A stretch of DNA of 23,324 nt from Saccoglossus kowalevskii (GCF_000003605.2 NW_003119425.1:871238-894561); one strand, 5' to 3'; shown: positions 1 to 10,787, numbered from the stretch's first letter. The notes: generated by a model from the letters alone, not told the origin. Made by a program: numbers and translations.

Positions 1-1
1 T

Positions 2-223
2 AGTCGATTCAGCTGCCTTAGTGTCTCAACTCCGGATTTCTGTAGGGTTTACTCCAAAGCGCTTCTCCCGAAAGTGTTCACAAGGCAGTGGAACTCAGTT
101 ATACCACCGAGCGTGGGAAAAAACGGGGGGTACCGCGTGAAGGTACTGCTATGGACACAGTTGCGTAGGAGAGGCCATGTGCATAAAAATCAACTGGTAC
201 CAGACCATGCTATGCGGCGATAA
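2..223 (+). CDS. possible partial coding segment, unrecognised
   Basis: Seen: the frame is open from the window edge to a TAA at 221-223, giving 73 residues with no stop. The segment is richer in G+C than the DNA after it. Residues near 20-40 read as Lys-Ala-Leu-Leu-Pro-Lys, then Arg-Gln-Trp-Asn-Ser and Pro-Pro-Ser-Val, and the C-terminal third is basic. The Pro/Trp-Asn-Ser/Pro order loosely recalls the C-terminal end of non-LTR retrotransposon reverse transcriptases, but the spacing is off by one residue, so this is only a hint. A pyrimidine-rich stretch ending in TAG at about 43-45 could be a splice acceptor, so an exon of a host gene is also possible. I do not recognise the protein. An open run of this length is also expected by chance. 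Confidence 0.2.
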   Translation, partial: SRFSCLSVSTPDFCRVYSKALLPKVFTRQWNSVIPPSVGKNGGYRVKVLLWTQLRRRGHVHKNQLVPDHAMRR

Positions 224-1763
224 CAAGGCCTGAAAGGAGAGGATGTGTATTGCGCGTCACTTTCTCTTGTACACTAACTCATTGCTGCAATACACGGTAA
301 ATGTGTAACGTGGCAATTCATGTTATCCATTGACACATTTTACTGGACGCTCGAGTCAGGCGATCTATTTTTTGGTAGGCCAAATATATCATTTCAACTG
401 CACATTGTCGACATAATTAAGGACATTAAAATATTCATAGTTCATTTGCTTCATTCACAATCAGATCACCGCCTTCTATACGACCAGAAGTTGTTACACA
501 GCTTTTCCTGGATTCATCATATGTTTTTGGAATTGGTTTAAAGCTGAATTTCCGTGTGTTAGGCTTTCGTTCAATCCAGAACTGTTTGGTTTAGCATTGC
601 AGTATTTGTTCAATAATTTGTAATAACACTCACATATATGCCGTTGAGCATGTATAAAACTGTGTTACGTTGTGTGTTAATTAGAAATAACCGACATGCA
701 TAGTAGATATGTCCATGGGCAATATAGATTATAGTTAAAAGGTAATTAAGAAGTTATGGCACATATACCTCGTTATACATCCCGTTGTCTAGGTGAATTA
801 TTGTGATTTTTTTTCATATTTAATATCTAACTTCCAGAATCATGTTTTAATCTTTCTTCTTTTGTTGTGTGATTATATAATACTCATGGGCCATTATTTT
901 TAGCAAATACTAATGATTAAGAAATGGGAAAGTAAAATCAATGTTGTGCTTATATTTAGAAAACTTTTGAAATTAATTTTATTTCTGAAGAAAGAATTTC
1001 TTAATTAGCAATTTTTTGCGAAATATATCATGGATACATGAACTATTATTATCTCATATTTATTACGCCTTGCGGTTGTTACAAATTAATATATTCATAT
1101 TTCAGTCACTAAATAAGCATAAACTGACAATATATACACACGTCATCTGACATCCTTCATAAATTAGAACACTGCTACTGGTATTTGCATATGTATTTTT
1201 AATTCGCGAGATTACTGTCGGCGTGATCAAATGAGAGTGTGACATGGCAGACATTCGCCACTTTCAAATGTCAATAGACAAATCGCCGAAGTGAATCATT
1301 ATACATATTGCATATATTTAGAGGGATAAACTGATCTCAAGATTCTTAATAAGAAAATCTCATAATGTTTCACAGCAATTAATGAATGTACACTGACTGT
1401 CTCTTTTTAATTTATTCTTTACAATTAATTCTGCGCAGGTGTAAATACTTTCATTTTAAGCGCTACAGGAATGTTGTCCAATTGGGGTAAAAATTTTCGC
1501 AAGCTCATGTGTGCATTTTTGGAATTATTACACAGTACCTCCATGAAATTGGTTGAAATTAAAAAGAATTTTATCGAATTGGAGCAATTATCACAGACGA
1601 TTCATAACATAGTAAGTCATTCTGTGAAATAGAACAGCGTTGGCGTCTACAAACTATGCCACGCAAAGAAGTACATGTAAACGGTGTTATTTCAGCAATA
1701 GTTCCACTTTCAACACTCGCTGTTACAATTTTTTTCGGAATGGGGAGATATAGATACAATACA
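224..1763. other. AT-rich intergenic or intronic stretch
   Basis: No gene can be supported. Short open frames at 320-541 (+) and 1571-1759 (-) have no recognisable motif and are of chance length. The DNA is rich in TATA/ATTA words. It contains an octamer-like ATTTGCAT at about 1183 and a CTGCGCAG palindrome near 1432, neither of which stands out from background. Confidence 0.6.
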
Positions 1764-1770
1764 TATATAA
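1764..1770 (+). promoter_or_regulatory. candidate TATA box
   Basis: TATATAA lies at 1764-1770. About 30 bp downstream there is a plausible start near 1796, and an initiator-like TCAGT lies slightly too close at 1784-1788. A consensus splice donor follows at 1853. The order TATA, start, short GC-richer exon, GTAAGT is what a short non-coding first exon looks like. TATA-like words are very common in this AT-rich window, so only the arrangement supports the call. Confidence 0.25.
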
Positions 1771-1795
1771 ACCCACGATATAGTCAGTCGAGATT

Positions 1796-1852
1796 ACCAC
1801 AAGAGTAGCGTCAATCCTCGCTTGCGGCTCGGATTGATACACAACTCTAGCG
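1796..1852 (+). other. candidate short non-coding first exon with splice donor
   Basis: This block of about 57 bp is clearly richer in G+C than its flanks. It ends at GCG followed by GTAAGT at 1853-1858, a full match to the intron side of the donor consensus. It holds a perfect 7-bp inverted repeat, TCAATCC (1811-1817) with GGATTGA (1831-1837), around a 13-nt loop, so a transcript would carry a small hairpin in its leader. No ATG opens a frame inside it. GTAAGT alone is expected several times per strand by chance here, so the exon is an inference from position and composition. Confidence 0.2.
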
Positions 1853-4381
1853 GTAAGTACTCGTGTCTGCTGACGTCTTTCTAAAAGAAATATCGTTGGG
1901 TTATATATAAATATTACATGTATATTAGTATGTTTTTTAAAACACGGAAATCAATAAACAAAAACTGTAGTCGTTTTTGACATGGGTTCAATTTGACGTA
2001 TACAACGCGTGCAATTTACTTCTATTCTCTGAGACGTGAAAATCAAATTTCAATATACATAAATAATGCTTGTCTAGTAGGGTGCCACCAGAAATTCACG
2101 CACAAGGAGAAAAACTGTGGAAATTGGGATCGAAGATAGAGGCCAAATACATTGTGTCGTCAGAAGAAACGTTTTCTCAGAGTTTGGTTAAAATATTTCT
2201 CCGCTGCCTGTTTTAAGTTTTCATACCTGAAACCTGATACTTCAATCTACTGTCATCAAATATCAGGAATTGGTATATTATTGGTTTTCATAATAAAATC
2301 TATGAAGCAGCAGTAACTAACACAAAATAATCTTCGTAAAATTTGTGCTGTGTACAAATTTCCAACTTAATTTTAGGATTTATCTAATTTGAAATTGAAC
2401 GACCTTAAAAACAATACATTCCCGCATAGAGCTTGCTCTGATCAGATAACTAGCAGTTTAAAGTTTAAGGCTGTAATATTTGTCATTGTATAGAAATATA
2501 CCCAATAAAACTGACAAAATAAACGCTGCTGTTTCGACGACTAACTTCGAAACGTTCCAAGCTCCGCACAAACACTTCTTGTGCAATATGCATGAAATCG
2601 GTATAGAGAGGAAGCCGACCTGCAGCATCGATTTGCCAATCAAGGAAACTAAAAATACTGTTTAATGATAGATACTATTAAATACAATTTTCATTTTGCG
2701 TGAGTGCTGTCGAGAGTGTGTACACAATAGTTACAAAAGAAAAGCTCATTTCACATCAGAATGCCATTGTACTCATTGTTTATGTGAGTCATCAAACAGA
2801 AGTGATGTTCGTCATGTAAACACAGTTCAGACATGTCTATCTCATCAAGTACACCATTAGATTTATCGTGTTTCGCGTCATGTCTTCAACAGAAGCTAAC
2901 CCTGGTCGTACTTTATAGTTCATCCCCTTTATCTTCTAGCATAATGGCGTTTCCTGACAAAACCATGTTATTTAATATCTCGTGACGTAAGTGTATAATT
3001 ATGTTTGAGTTTATTATAGAACTAGTTTCCATACACGCATATTCTAGCATTGGCAGACACCATACAAAATATATCTATATGTGTATATTCCATTCAACCA
3101 GGTATGTTCTAAGTAAATGAAAGGTGGAAAGCGGACACACTGTTTGTTCAAGAAGATCGTCTTATATTGAAACACAAATTGAAAACTGCTATATGCTTGT
3201 GGGCGTGTTGCTATTGATCAGAGGTTTGTCGACAAATTCGTTTAAGTAATTTCTATGGTTATCAGGGCAATATATGTAAATATATAACGAATTGTTACGT
3301 CATACTATGTCGTGAGTTGCACTCATGGCGTGTCCAGTAGAAATACGACATGACCATCTGCATCTGTATTCATAAAATCAAAAAAACAAGGTTGGTGTTT
3401 TTTTTTGTTTTGTTTTTTTGTTTTTATTAATTGCCCAAAAATTCATCAAATCATGGAAAAAACTAACGAATTTGCGAAATCTGTCAGAATCAATTAATGT
3501 ATTAATACGAGTGGGTAATCATAATCCATGATATATATTTCAATTTAACCAAAATAAAATGTATCTGTATAGGTAGTCGGTATGTAGTAAAATATTAGAG
3601 CAGATACACTAGAAAACGATAATAATCTGGGACGTAATTTCTTGGTAAATGCTGAACGATAACTGTCCGCTATCTAAGGTCAGCAGACTGTTAAAGCAAT
3701 CAGATACAGAGAAGTAATGTACAACTATCTTTTGGCGAAGATGTCGACAGATAGATGAGAAGTCATCACGATACGCCAAAGTCGGTTGGCCCATATATTA
3801 AAAGGCATACACTACTTCGTTGAAGTCGTTCGTGGCAATGTTGCTCAGTCGGCCACGCGATGCAGACAACATTATATTGACAGGCGCCGTTTCGGTTATT
3901 TCAGGCAGTTACCATATAAGTGCCTATTCACTTTTAATCAATTTTAACACGAAAAACCGACATTCAATCTAGTTATCAAAACATGCTATCTGACTACTAA
4001 AAATAATATTAGTATTCAGGAAAATCATTAGAATATATACATAAATTGGAATACACTATGAGCCAATCACGCGTCGGCATCTGTACAATATTAAAATTTT
4101 GACTAACGACTATATTATCCATATAGTTTGTTGAACTTAAAATTATACAATGAGTTCGCTAATACAAGTATATGTGTCAGGTTGGACATGATTTATTTCA
4201 TCTGTGCTGATACATATTAAAACGTTAATTTTCTTCGCTAATAATGCAAGGATTTGAAAATGTGAGCATACTTCGCAACAAGAAAACACGGCACTATAAC
4301 AGTGAGTGTTTAGTGATACCATTTCAAACAGTAAAGACTATCTTATTTTCCATTTACTTTCTGCAAGACTATTAAATCGCG
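1853..4381. other. AT-rich stretch without a supported gene
   Basis: The small open frames at 2458-2665 (both strands) and 3609-3794 (-) have no motif. A short hairpin is possible at 2223-2276: ATACC and CCTGATA on the left pair with TATCAGG and GGTAT on the right, around a 21-nt loop. Its stem length is expected by chance in a window this size. A 7-bp inverted repeat at 4109-4127 is of the same kind. A T-rich tract at about 3398-3427 is listed separately. Confidence 0.6.
3398..3427. repeat. T-rich low-complexity tract
   Basis: Runs of T are broken only by single G bases before an A. On the minus strand it would be A-rich, like a retroposon tail, but no retroposon body or target duplication is visible next to it, so it is left as low-complexity DNA. 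Confidence 0.7.
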
Positions 4382-4535
<154 letters not shown>

Positions 4536-6643
4536 GTGTTTGTTTCCCTAATTCCCACCATTAGTTGATACTGACGACTCAGAAGCCGGTGTGTGAAACG
4601 GTAAATACACATTGTGACATTAGATATACGACAACTACGTAGATTGGGTGAAAGAGATTAAATAGTGTTTACTACAATTTCACATTCATACAATTACGTC
4701 TTGCTCTACGTTTGGCTAAATCTAGCACTACAGCTGAATTACAGTATATATAAATATATATATATATTTGCTAATTACATAAACAAGGCTCATTTCGATC
4801 ATTGTCTGTGAACAAAGACAGATCCCAAAAGAGAATGTGTAGACAGAACATGGGAACTCAATTATATTAGGTAATAGAAGTGTCAGCTGGGAGAACGTTT
4901 GTATAAAAAACGAACAATTGGCCGGAACTGAAAATCGACTTTTCCTGCTCTGCCGACGACATGTATAAGTGAATTCACTGTTTCAAAAGTCTCGAGCTCC
5001 ATTGAAAAAAGACGTTTTGCGTTCTATCAAATGAATACATATGTGATTCACTTGTCAATAATCCTCACTACAACTAATGAAAAGGTTTGATAAGATGCTA
5101 ATCAACAGAAGTACAAATCTTATAATCAAGCAATTCGATTTCTTTTCGGTTTGTTGACAGCGATTCTTGCAATGCACTGTAATGCAATACAAACAAAACA
5201 TGTTGATGTCAGTGCGTTAGCAAAGGATTGCAGTTTGTCAACCTCATAAACCGTTTTACCTAAAATTTACTTGAAATGAATGGCAGAGAGTGATAAATCA
5301 CTCCACCGCAACTGTTATCTTTAATAATATTTTATTTATACACAATCTCATACATATTTAATTGAAACTGGGCCTGGCATCAACAATACTTCTTTTGTAA
5401 AATGTTTGAATTAAGAATTGCGTTAATTCTTTTATGTAAACATTCCTGATGTATAAACTGGTTTTAAAGCAGAATATGTTTAGACAAATATTGATTGAAA
5501 TAATATTATTTTAGTACATCACAACTGTCTACATTTGGTGATGATATAGATAAATGAAAGGATGTATAAGCGGTACATCAGAATGCGCTGATTTATTGTA
5601 TGGTCCTGTGCATATTACTGTGAAACAGATCATTATAAGTCCATCGTATGCTAACATGGTTGCCTTCATGACCCATTATGTTATTATAAAGCCACAAGAG
5701 AGTATGTTGAGAATTACCTCAAAATAAATAGAGACCAATCATATTTCAAAGCTGGGCAGAATCCTTGTCGGAGCATTCATTAGAAAAGCATCCAGAAAAA
5801 TATCTTCTAAAAACGACAAAATTATTAATATATCAGTTTGTAGCCAACGTCACTGTGGCTAGTGTTCTTTCTATATTGGCAAAGTACATTATTAATATAT
5901 AAATACAAAAAAATACAACGAAATTAAATACACCTCACACACCTCAAAAATGTCAATGTAAATACAACGACCTGAAATACAGCGAAAATACACTTTATGT
6001 GAATGGAAGTGTAAAATGTAACAGTGGGTACTTGTTAAGGATAAATGCAATATAATTTGATTATTAAATTTGATATTTTATATTTACATCTAGTTTATAT
6101 CCTTCCTATTGACAACACAATATAATATTTATTTACTTTGGTTTTGAACATTAAACAAACATTTATTTATTATACAATAATACACATGTAATCACATTGC
6201 AGAAATAAGAATTGAAACAGTTGAAAATAGGGCTAGGCTGATCAAATCATTGGTTCATCAATATTGCCTGATCTAAATTTCAAAGTTTATAATAAATGAT
6301 ACTTATGTAATGTATTGTATGAAACAAACTATGACAACTACTATAATTTATATAAACTATATTAACCATACACTTCAACTACAACAAATTCACTGTAACT
6401 ACATATTAACATATATGAATAACAAATTAATTCAAATATGTGAATAATTGTCAAAGGTTATGTGGAATTACGTCGATCAGTAATAATAAGCAAAGAAGTT
6501 ACTGAATCCCACAAATTCGCCATTATCGAGCAATGCCCTAACAAAGTGAATAATGATTTCTTTTCTCTATTTTCATTTCAGAATGACTTAATTTAATTTA
6601 TCAAAAAGCCTTCAATGTTGTAAGATTATTGCATATATTAAAT
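4536..6643. other. AT-rich stretch without a supported gene
   Basis: No open frame of note. Contents: an alternating AT tract at 4744-4769; a 7-bp inverted repeat at 5288-5303; and a 44-nt hairpin-capable segment at 5401-5444, where AATGTTT/AAACATT forms the outer stem and AAGAATT/AATTCTT the inner stem. At about 5900-5995 an A-rich run repeats the word AAATACA with variations. These are within what chance and low complexity would give. Confidence 0.6.
4744..4769. repeat. short AT dinucleotide-rich tract
   Basis: Alternating T and A with a single AAA interruption. It is simple sequence with no sign of function. Confidence 0.8.
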
Positions 6644-6779
6644 GTAATTGCCTGATGCCGGCGGCATGAATGTGATCTTGTTATTAAATCAAGCTTTAAG
6701 CTGCATGGAGATCACCAATTCATTCAGCGCTACATATCATGTGTAATGCCATCACGTAATGGAATGGCCTGCAATTACT
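6644..6779. other. sequence-complex block with nested inverted repeats
   Basis: The outer ends are GTAATTGC (6644-6651) and its exact reverse complement GCAATTAC (6772-6779). Inside, ATGAATGTGATCT (6666-6678) pairs with AGATCAC (6709-6715) and ATTCAT (6718-6723), leaving a 2-nt bulge, to give a 13-bp stem around a 30-nt loop. ATGCC/GGCAT at 6655-6667 is a smaller competing stem. The block is less simple than its surroundings and has homeodomain-type TAAT/ATTA words. It could be a conserved non-coding element, a decayed MITE, a hairpin RNA, or nothing. Stem lengths here are near the chance limit. Confidence 0.25.
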
Positions 6780-7077
6780 GAAATTAAATCACTTTACCTA
6801 TATACATCCATACTCAATGCACATATATATCTATACTTAGTGTATTTACCACTCGACGCAGTATTGTGTCTCTATCGGTAATGACACATATTATATAGTA
6901 CTCTGGTCTGTGTGTGAAGACGACCTTCTAATACAAATCATACAATAAACAGTTACATCTATGTGTAGTTTGCAAAAGTGCTTCAATTGTTTCCTTGTCA
7001 TATGATTTTACTGAACATTTAATGGCAGTCGTGAATGTATGTTACGACACAGTGTTTGTTGACCTCCCTAATTGAGC

Positions 7078-7172
7078 CTATTTCGGGTTATTCAACTCCA
7101 GCCCAGATAGGATTTTGAACTGAGGACCAATCGAATAACATGAAGAATCTAAAGCTGCAACCCCTAAGGTAC
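7078..7172 (-). repeat. tRNA-derived SINE remnant
   Basis: On the minus strand a degenerate RNA polymerase III A-box-like stretch (GGTTGCAGCTTTAGA) is followed about 40 nt later by GTTCAAAATCC, at 7110-7120 on the plus strand, a recognisable B box (consensus GGTTCGANNCC). The A-to-B spacing matches that in a tRNA. The order GTTGCAGC...TTAGA, GGTC, B box, then CTGGGCTGG is typical of tRNA-headed animal SINEs. It is not a working tRNA: the acceptor stem and anticodon arm do not pair convincingly. The 3' boundary is not visible, and no poly-A tail or target duplication was found. An old, truncated copy is likely. Confidence 0.5.
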
Positions 7173-7730
7173 TTAGTAAAGCTATATTATATGTGTGTGC
7201 TTTTTACCTTGATGTGAATACATCAACATGTAATACACATTTCTAATAATTCATGCAGCGAACCTTTAATGATTTACATTACATACGTGATTCGTTTCTT
7301 GAGGTTGTGATTTATTGGGTCTTGACCGTGTTGCTGCTTGCAGCTATATTCGCATGTGTGTTCGTTCATCTTGAAGGATATCCGTGCTAACAATAATATC
7401 ACCCGTGATCCTACAATGACAAAATGCTTCTGAACTATATAGACAAATCTTCATATGAATTGACCTCTGGAGAAACGGTTGGCCGATGAAGTCAAAACCT
7501 TTACTTTGCAATGTCACAAACGTTAGTTAATTCACGTTATAAAACGTACGTTGAGTTGTAGATATGAATTTGCATAACGTTCAATTGTTTCTTATGACAG
7601 TCATGATTCGTATTCGACAAATTTGCATATGCGTTTTATTGCATTATTGCCTACATGCACAAATGTCATAAGATTTTCTAGTTCTTCGAGGTCTACTAAA
7701 TCTTGTATGCACTATACACCTTTCTTATCA
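7173..7730. other. stretch without a supported gene
   Basis: Mixed AT-rich DNA with two ATTTGCAT-like octamers near 7569 and 7622. No open frame, repeat boundary or RNA was seen. Confidence 0.6.
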
Positions 7731-7746
7731 TGGCGCCCTCTAGTGA
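7731..7746 (-). promoter_or_regulatory. CTCF-like motif at the head of repeat copy A
   Basis: The minus strand reads TCACTAGAGGGCGCCA, very close to the CTCF core consensus (CCASYAGRKGGCRS), which is conserved across bilaterian animals. Binding cannot be shown from sequence. Copy B carries a weaker version (CCGCTAGAGGGCA). In animals, CTCF sites within repeats can mark loop anchors or insulators. Confidence 0.4.
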
Positions 7747-7941
7747 CGAAGCGCTTGTATGACGTCAATTTGTGACACGGAGTCCTTCCAAAGCGTCGAT
7801 ATCTTTTTAACATATAGTCGCCATCAATGAAGAATGTATTTATGAGACGGTATACTATATTCTAGACAAAGAACAACAACACAACCAAATAGAGTTTTAG
7901 AACAAATTCGCCTTCACCCTTTTACGATGTTTTGACATCAC
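7735..7941 (+). repeat. dispersed repeat, copy A of a family seen twice here
   Basis: Collinear with 20403-20614 on the same strand. Shared landmarks, given as offsets from GCCCTCTAG in copy A and copy B, are: GCCCTCTAG 0/0; TATGACGT 23/22; ATCAATGAAGA 88/88; TTCTAG 125/130; TTTTGACRTCAC 195/200. Bases between the landmarks also agree in many places, so this is homology and not shared short words. The element does not code for protein and shows no clear terminal inverted repeats or poly-A tail. It may be an old SINE or MITE, or a duplicated regulatory element. Copy A holds a perfect TGACGTCA (CRE/ATF type) at 7760-7767. Confidence 0.7.
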
Positions 7942-7946
7942 GATGG

Positions 7947-9111
7947 TGTATTCATACCAGGGAATTCACATTGATATTAGGTTAACAACCCGAGAAAAAT
8001 AAGTTACAAATGGATCTGTGATTCAGAAATTCTATAACAAAAGTTACCAAGTATGCTACTATAATAATCCATACATCATTCGAAAGCATAGATATAGGCG
8101 AATACGGTAGTGCATATGCATTACTAATTTTTTGACTATTCCGAATATTGAAAACAACATTTTTAAACAATTTCAATCATGCGACAGATCTGTGAATTGC
8201 ACAACTTAACACATCAGCTAGAAGACTACCTAGAAGGCTAGTTGCTACCCTTACTTGACAACCAAAATTTAATATCTTAATAAAAGGATTATACATTTTT
8301 ATTTTATCGTTTCTTCCATATGTAAAAGATTTAGCTTCTTGGGGCTTGCAAAACGTTAGTTAAGTTGTCAGTTGTATCTGTACCTATGACTAATTTATTG
8401 ATTAGCATCGCTACATATGATACATAACATCCATGTTGCAGCTTAATTTGCAATAAAGTATTATATATCAAAAAGATGTGGATATTTTTGTGGACCTCAA
8501 TGAGTTATAGTTAGACCTAGTGTCAACATCGGTTATTAATTATTCATAAAAAAACATTGCGCACGGGATTTATAAAGAATCTGCAGAGGACGATTCTCAC
8601 CCGGATATATTGATGTATGTTCATAAGTAAGGAATTGAGGTTAAACTAGACATTTTGAAATCTGTTTTAAAGAAAATCTACTCCCAGGTCAAATAACAAA
8701 TCTCTGGTGAAATCGTACAAATTTGAGATTTGTTTATTATGTATATCACCTGAGACTATACGAATATTTTTTAACTCATTTCATTTTTATTTGTTGTTAT
8801 TGCTGTGTGTACATATTTCATCGTCTCCAAGGAAATGTGTATGAGTGTATGTATTTATTATGCTATGTTATGATATAAAATGGACGAACATGAAGTGAAA
8901 ATCAATTCAACCATGGACAGATATTTTTTATATATAAACATATTTCCTCCACGAGCATGGTGCATACATATGCCTTAACCAATGTCACTGGAACACAAAA
9001 TTGTGGTGCGCTGCGAGTCGAATCATCCAATGAAATGTTTGACTGAACAGGGGAGAATACATTACCAGCTTATATATTCAATTCAAGTGCGAACACAAAT
9101 ATGATTAGAGG
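7947..9111. other. AT-rich stretch without a supported gene
   Basis: An open frame at 7982-8176 (-) has no motif. At 8685-8752 a hairpin is possible: AACAAATCTC pairs with GAGATTTGTT around a 20-nt loop, with CAGGT/ACCTG outside. The 10-bp stem is about what chance gives in 23 kb. Nothing else stands out. Confidence 0.55.
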
Positions 9112-9254
9112 TTATAAACGGTAAACGAATGTATTTAGTAGCGGATATACGACCTCTCTGGGGAATGCAGGTTAGTATATGTCCCAGATATGATTATTTC
9201 ACCCAGAGTGTTCCTATATATCCACTACCAAATACCCGAACGTACTGTTTGTAA
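9112..9254. mobile_element. long imperfect palindrome, MITE-like
   Basis: The left arm 9112-9162 and right arm 9202-9254 are inverted copies. The outer segments TTATAAACGGTA and TACTGTTTGTAA match with two transitions. Next comes a mismatched 7-nt block, equal in length on both arms. Then a 20-bp segment (9131-9150 with 9216-9235) differs at only three positions, and an inner CTCTGGG/CCCAGAG follows. The loop is 39 nt. A stem this long is far beyond chance. All three differences in the 20-bp segment are transitions that become G-U pairs on the minus-strand RNA and A-C mismatches on the plus. It is either a short non-autonomous DNA transposon (MITE) or the gene for a hairpin RNA. No clear target-site duplication was seen beyond possible TA. 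Confidence 0.6.
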
Positions 9255-10349
9255 TATCATTATAACATGCTCACACAAGAAATACGCTACAAAATAGTTG
9301 TTTATATCACGTTGCCATGTGTAAATTTCCAATTCTTCCAACGTCTGTCCTTGGATTATACTACTATCGTAACGGGTGACGAAAAGCCATGTTTTTTTAA
9401 AAAAAAAACTAACAGTGTGATAAATCTAGAAACTTAACATCATGATTTTCATTATAATGCTATATATACTGATTTCCTTGTGGTTTTCGGGTTTATTTTC
9501 GTGAACTGGCCTGCCAATACAATACATTTTCAGGGATCAGAATTCACCTGTCATGTGGTGCGCATTATATAAACAGCAACAAATCGAGTAACGAACTGGC
9601 GTTAATACTGACCACAATAGTTCAGCACATAAACGTAGCAAAATAAGACGACAAGCCCGGCAACTTGCAAAGACGGACGCGTCGATGGCGTCACGTGTTC
9701 GATTTAAACGTTATGCTGCACTAAATGCGCACGTTCCTCAAGTAGTTTTCTCGCAAAATGCGCACAAATATATTAATATTTTTTACAATATTAGTTCGTA
9801 TTAATACTCGTACTAGGTTCCCCGATTTTGATTAGGTAATCTTATACTTGCAATCTCAATGAACAGTGTTCACAGTCGTGTTATATTCAAGTCTGTTTGT
9901 TCAGTTGCAGGGCTGGATCACAGCAAAACGCAAAACTACCACAACTGGGATATTCTGAGTTGTATTCATTAATATTATTTGTTCATGGTGCAGTAACGTT
10001 ATATTACCCGGAAGTGAGACACATCCAAATGAGGAATGCGGCGTTCTTATTGGTTGGTATAATTTATATTACTCATTAGCATATTCATCACCTCAGAAAC
10101 GCAGTGACGACTATAGACGGCTCGGCAAAATGGACCAGTCGTAACATTTACGCGCCAATGTGAGAGAATCTACAAACTCGTTCTTTAAAAGTATCATTTA
10201 CAATTATAAAATTCCCAGGACGGCAACTGACCAATATGTATGATCAACCTGTGTGTACCATACATTTATAGAAATATATGATCGGTATTAAACTGTGATG
10301 GTTGTCTTGTCTACAATAATCATATATTCTACACATTTCTCGGACGGAG
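9255..10349. other. stretch without a supported gene
   Basis: A short T-then-A run lies at about 9390-9408, and CACGTG-containing DNA lies near 9692. The open frame at 9897-10079 (+) is of chance length with no motif. Confidence 0.55.
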
Positions 10350-10787
10350 CTACGTCACAGAACGTTCTATGTTGTTATGACGCGCACTACTGTACATTGT
10401 ATTTCTACGAGCTCTGTGCAAACTGATGTGAAACACCTGGCGAAGAGCTGATAAAAACAGCAAAAGCCGAAAAAACAGCACAAACTCAACTTTGAAGCAA
10501 TTATGCGAAACCAAATGTTTATATGGTGTAGGGGAAATTTCGTTCAGGAGAGCCTCATCAACTATCCCAAGGTATAGACCGTTGTTTTCAACGGTTGTGG
10601 TTACAAGGCCCGGATGCCCGACCCAAGAATACGAAATAGTGTGACATTTTTCTCTGAAGTTTACACTAATATGAACAGGACAGTCATGAATTCCTTGCTT
10701 CCCTTTCATTGAAATAAGGTTGATGTATTTGGGTTTCCTAACAAACGTAGCTGAAATAATGACATAATACAAAGGCCGTAAGCGCAT
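10350..10787 (-). CDS. possible exon or decayed coding frame, unrecognised
   Basis: This is the longest open frame in the window, 145 codons, minus strand. The middle (about residues 25-100, plus-strand 10480-10715) is richer in G+C than its flanks and has a protein-like mix, including Gly-His-Pro-Gly, Val-Thr-Thr-Thr and Asp-Glu-Ala. After it comes a hydrophobic run with several Phe and Leu that could be a membrane segment or chance. If it is an exon, a pyrimidine-rich stretch ending in TTTCAG, just before residue 13 on the minus strand, could be the acceptor; GTTGAG or CAG-GTGTTT near residues 100-119 could be donors. I recognise no family. An open run of 145 codons is only mildly unusual at this composition. 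Confidence 0.22.
   Translation of the reverse strand: MRLRPLYYVIISATFVRKPKYINLISMKGKQGIHDCPVHISVNFREKCHTISYSWVGHPGLVTTTVENNGLYLGIVDEALLNEISPTPYKHLVSHNCFKVEFVLFFRLLLFLSALRQVFHISLHRARRNTMYSSARHNNIERSVT

Noticed and set aside
1846-1920. Possible third copy of the repeat family (CTCTAGCGGT followed by GACGTC)
   Set aside because: Only two short words match, their spacing differs, and the ATCAATGAAGA and TTTTGACRTCAC landmarks are absent.
10578-10595. Perfect ACCGTTG/CAACGGT hairpin with a TTTT loop, like a terminator
   Set aside because: A bacterial-type terminator makes no sense in this eukaryotic context, and a 7-bp stem is of chance size.
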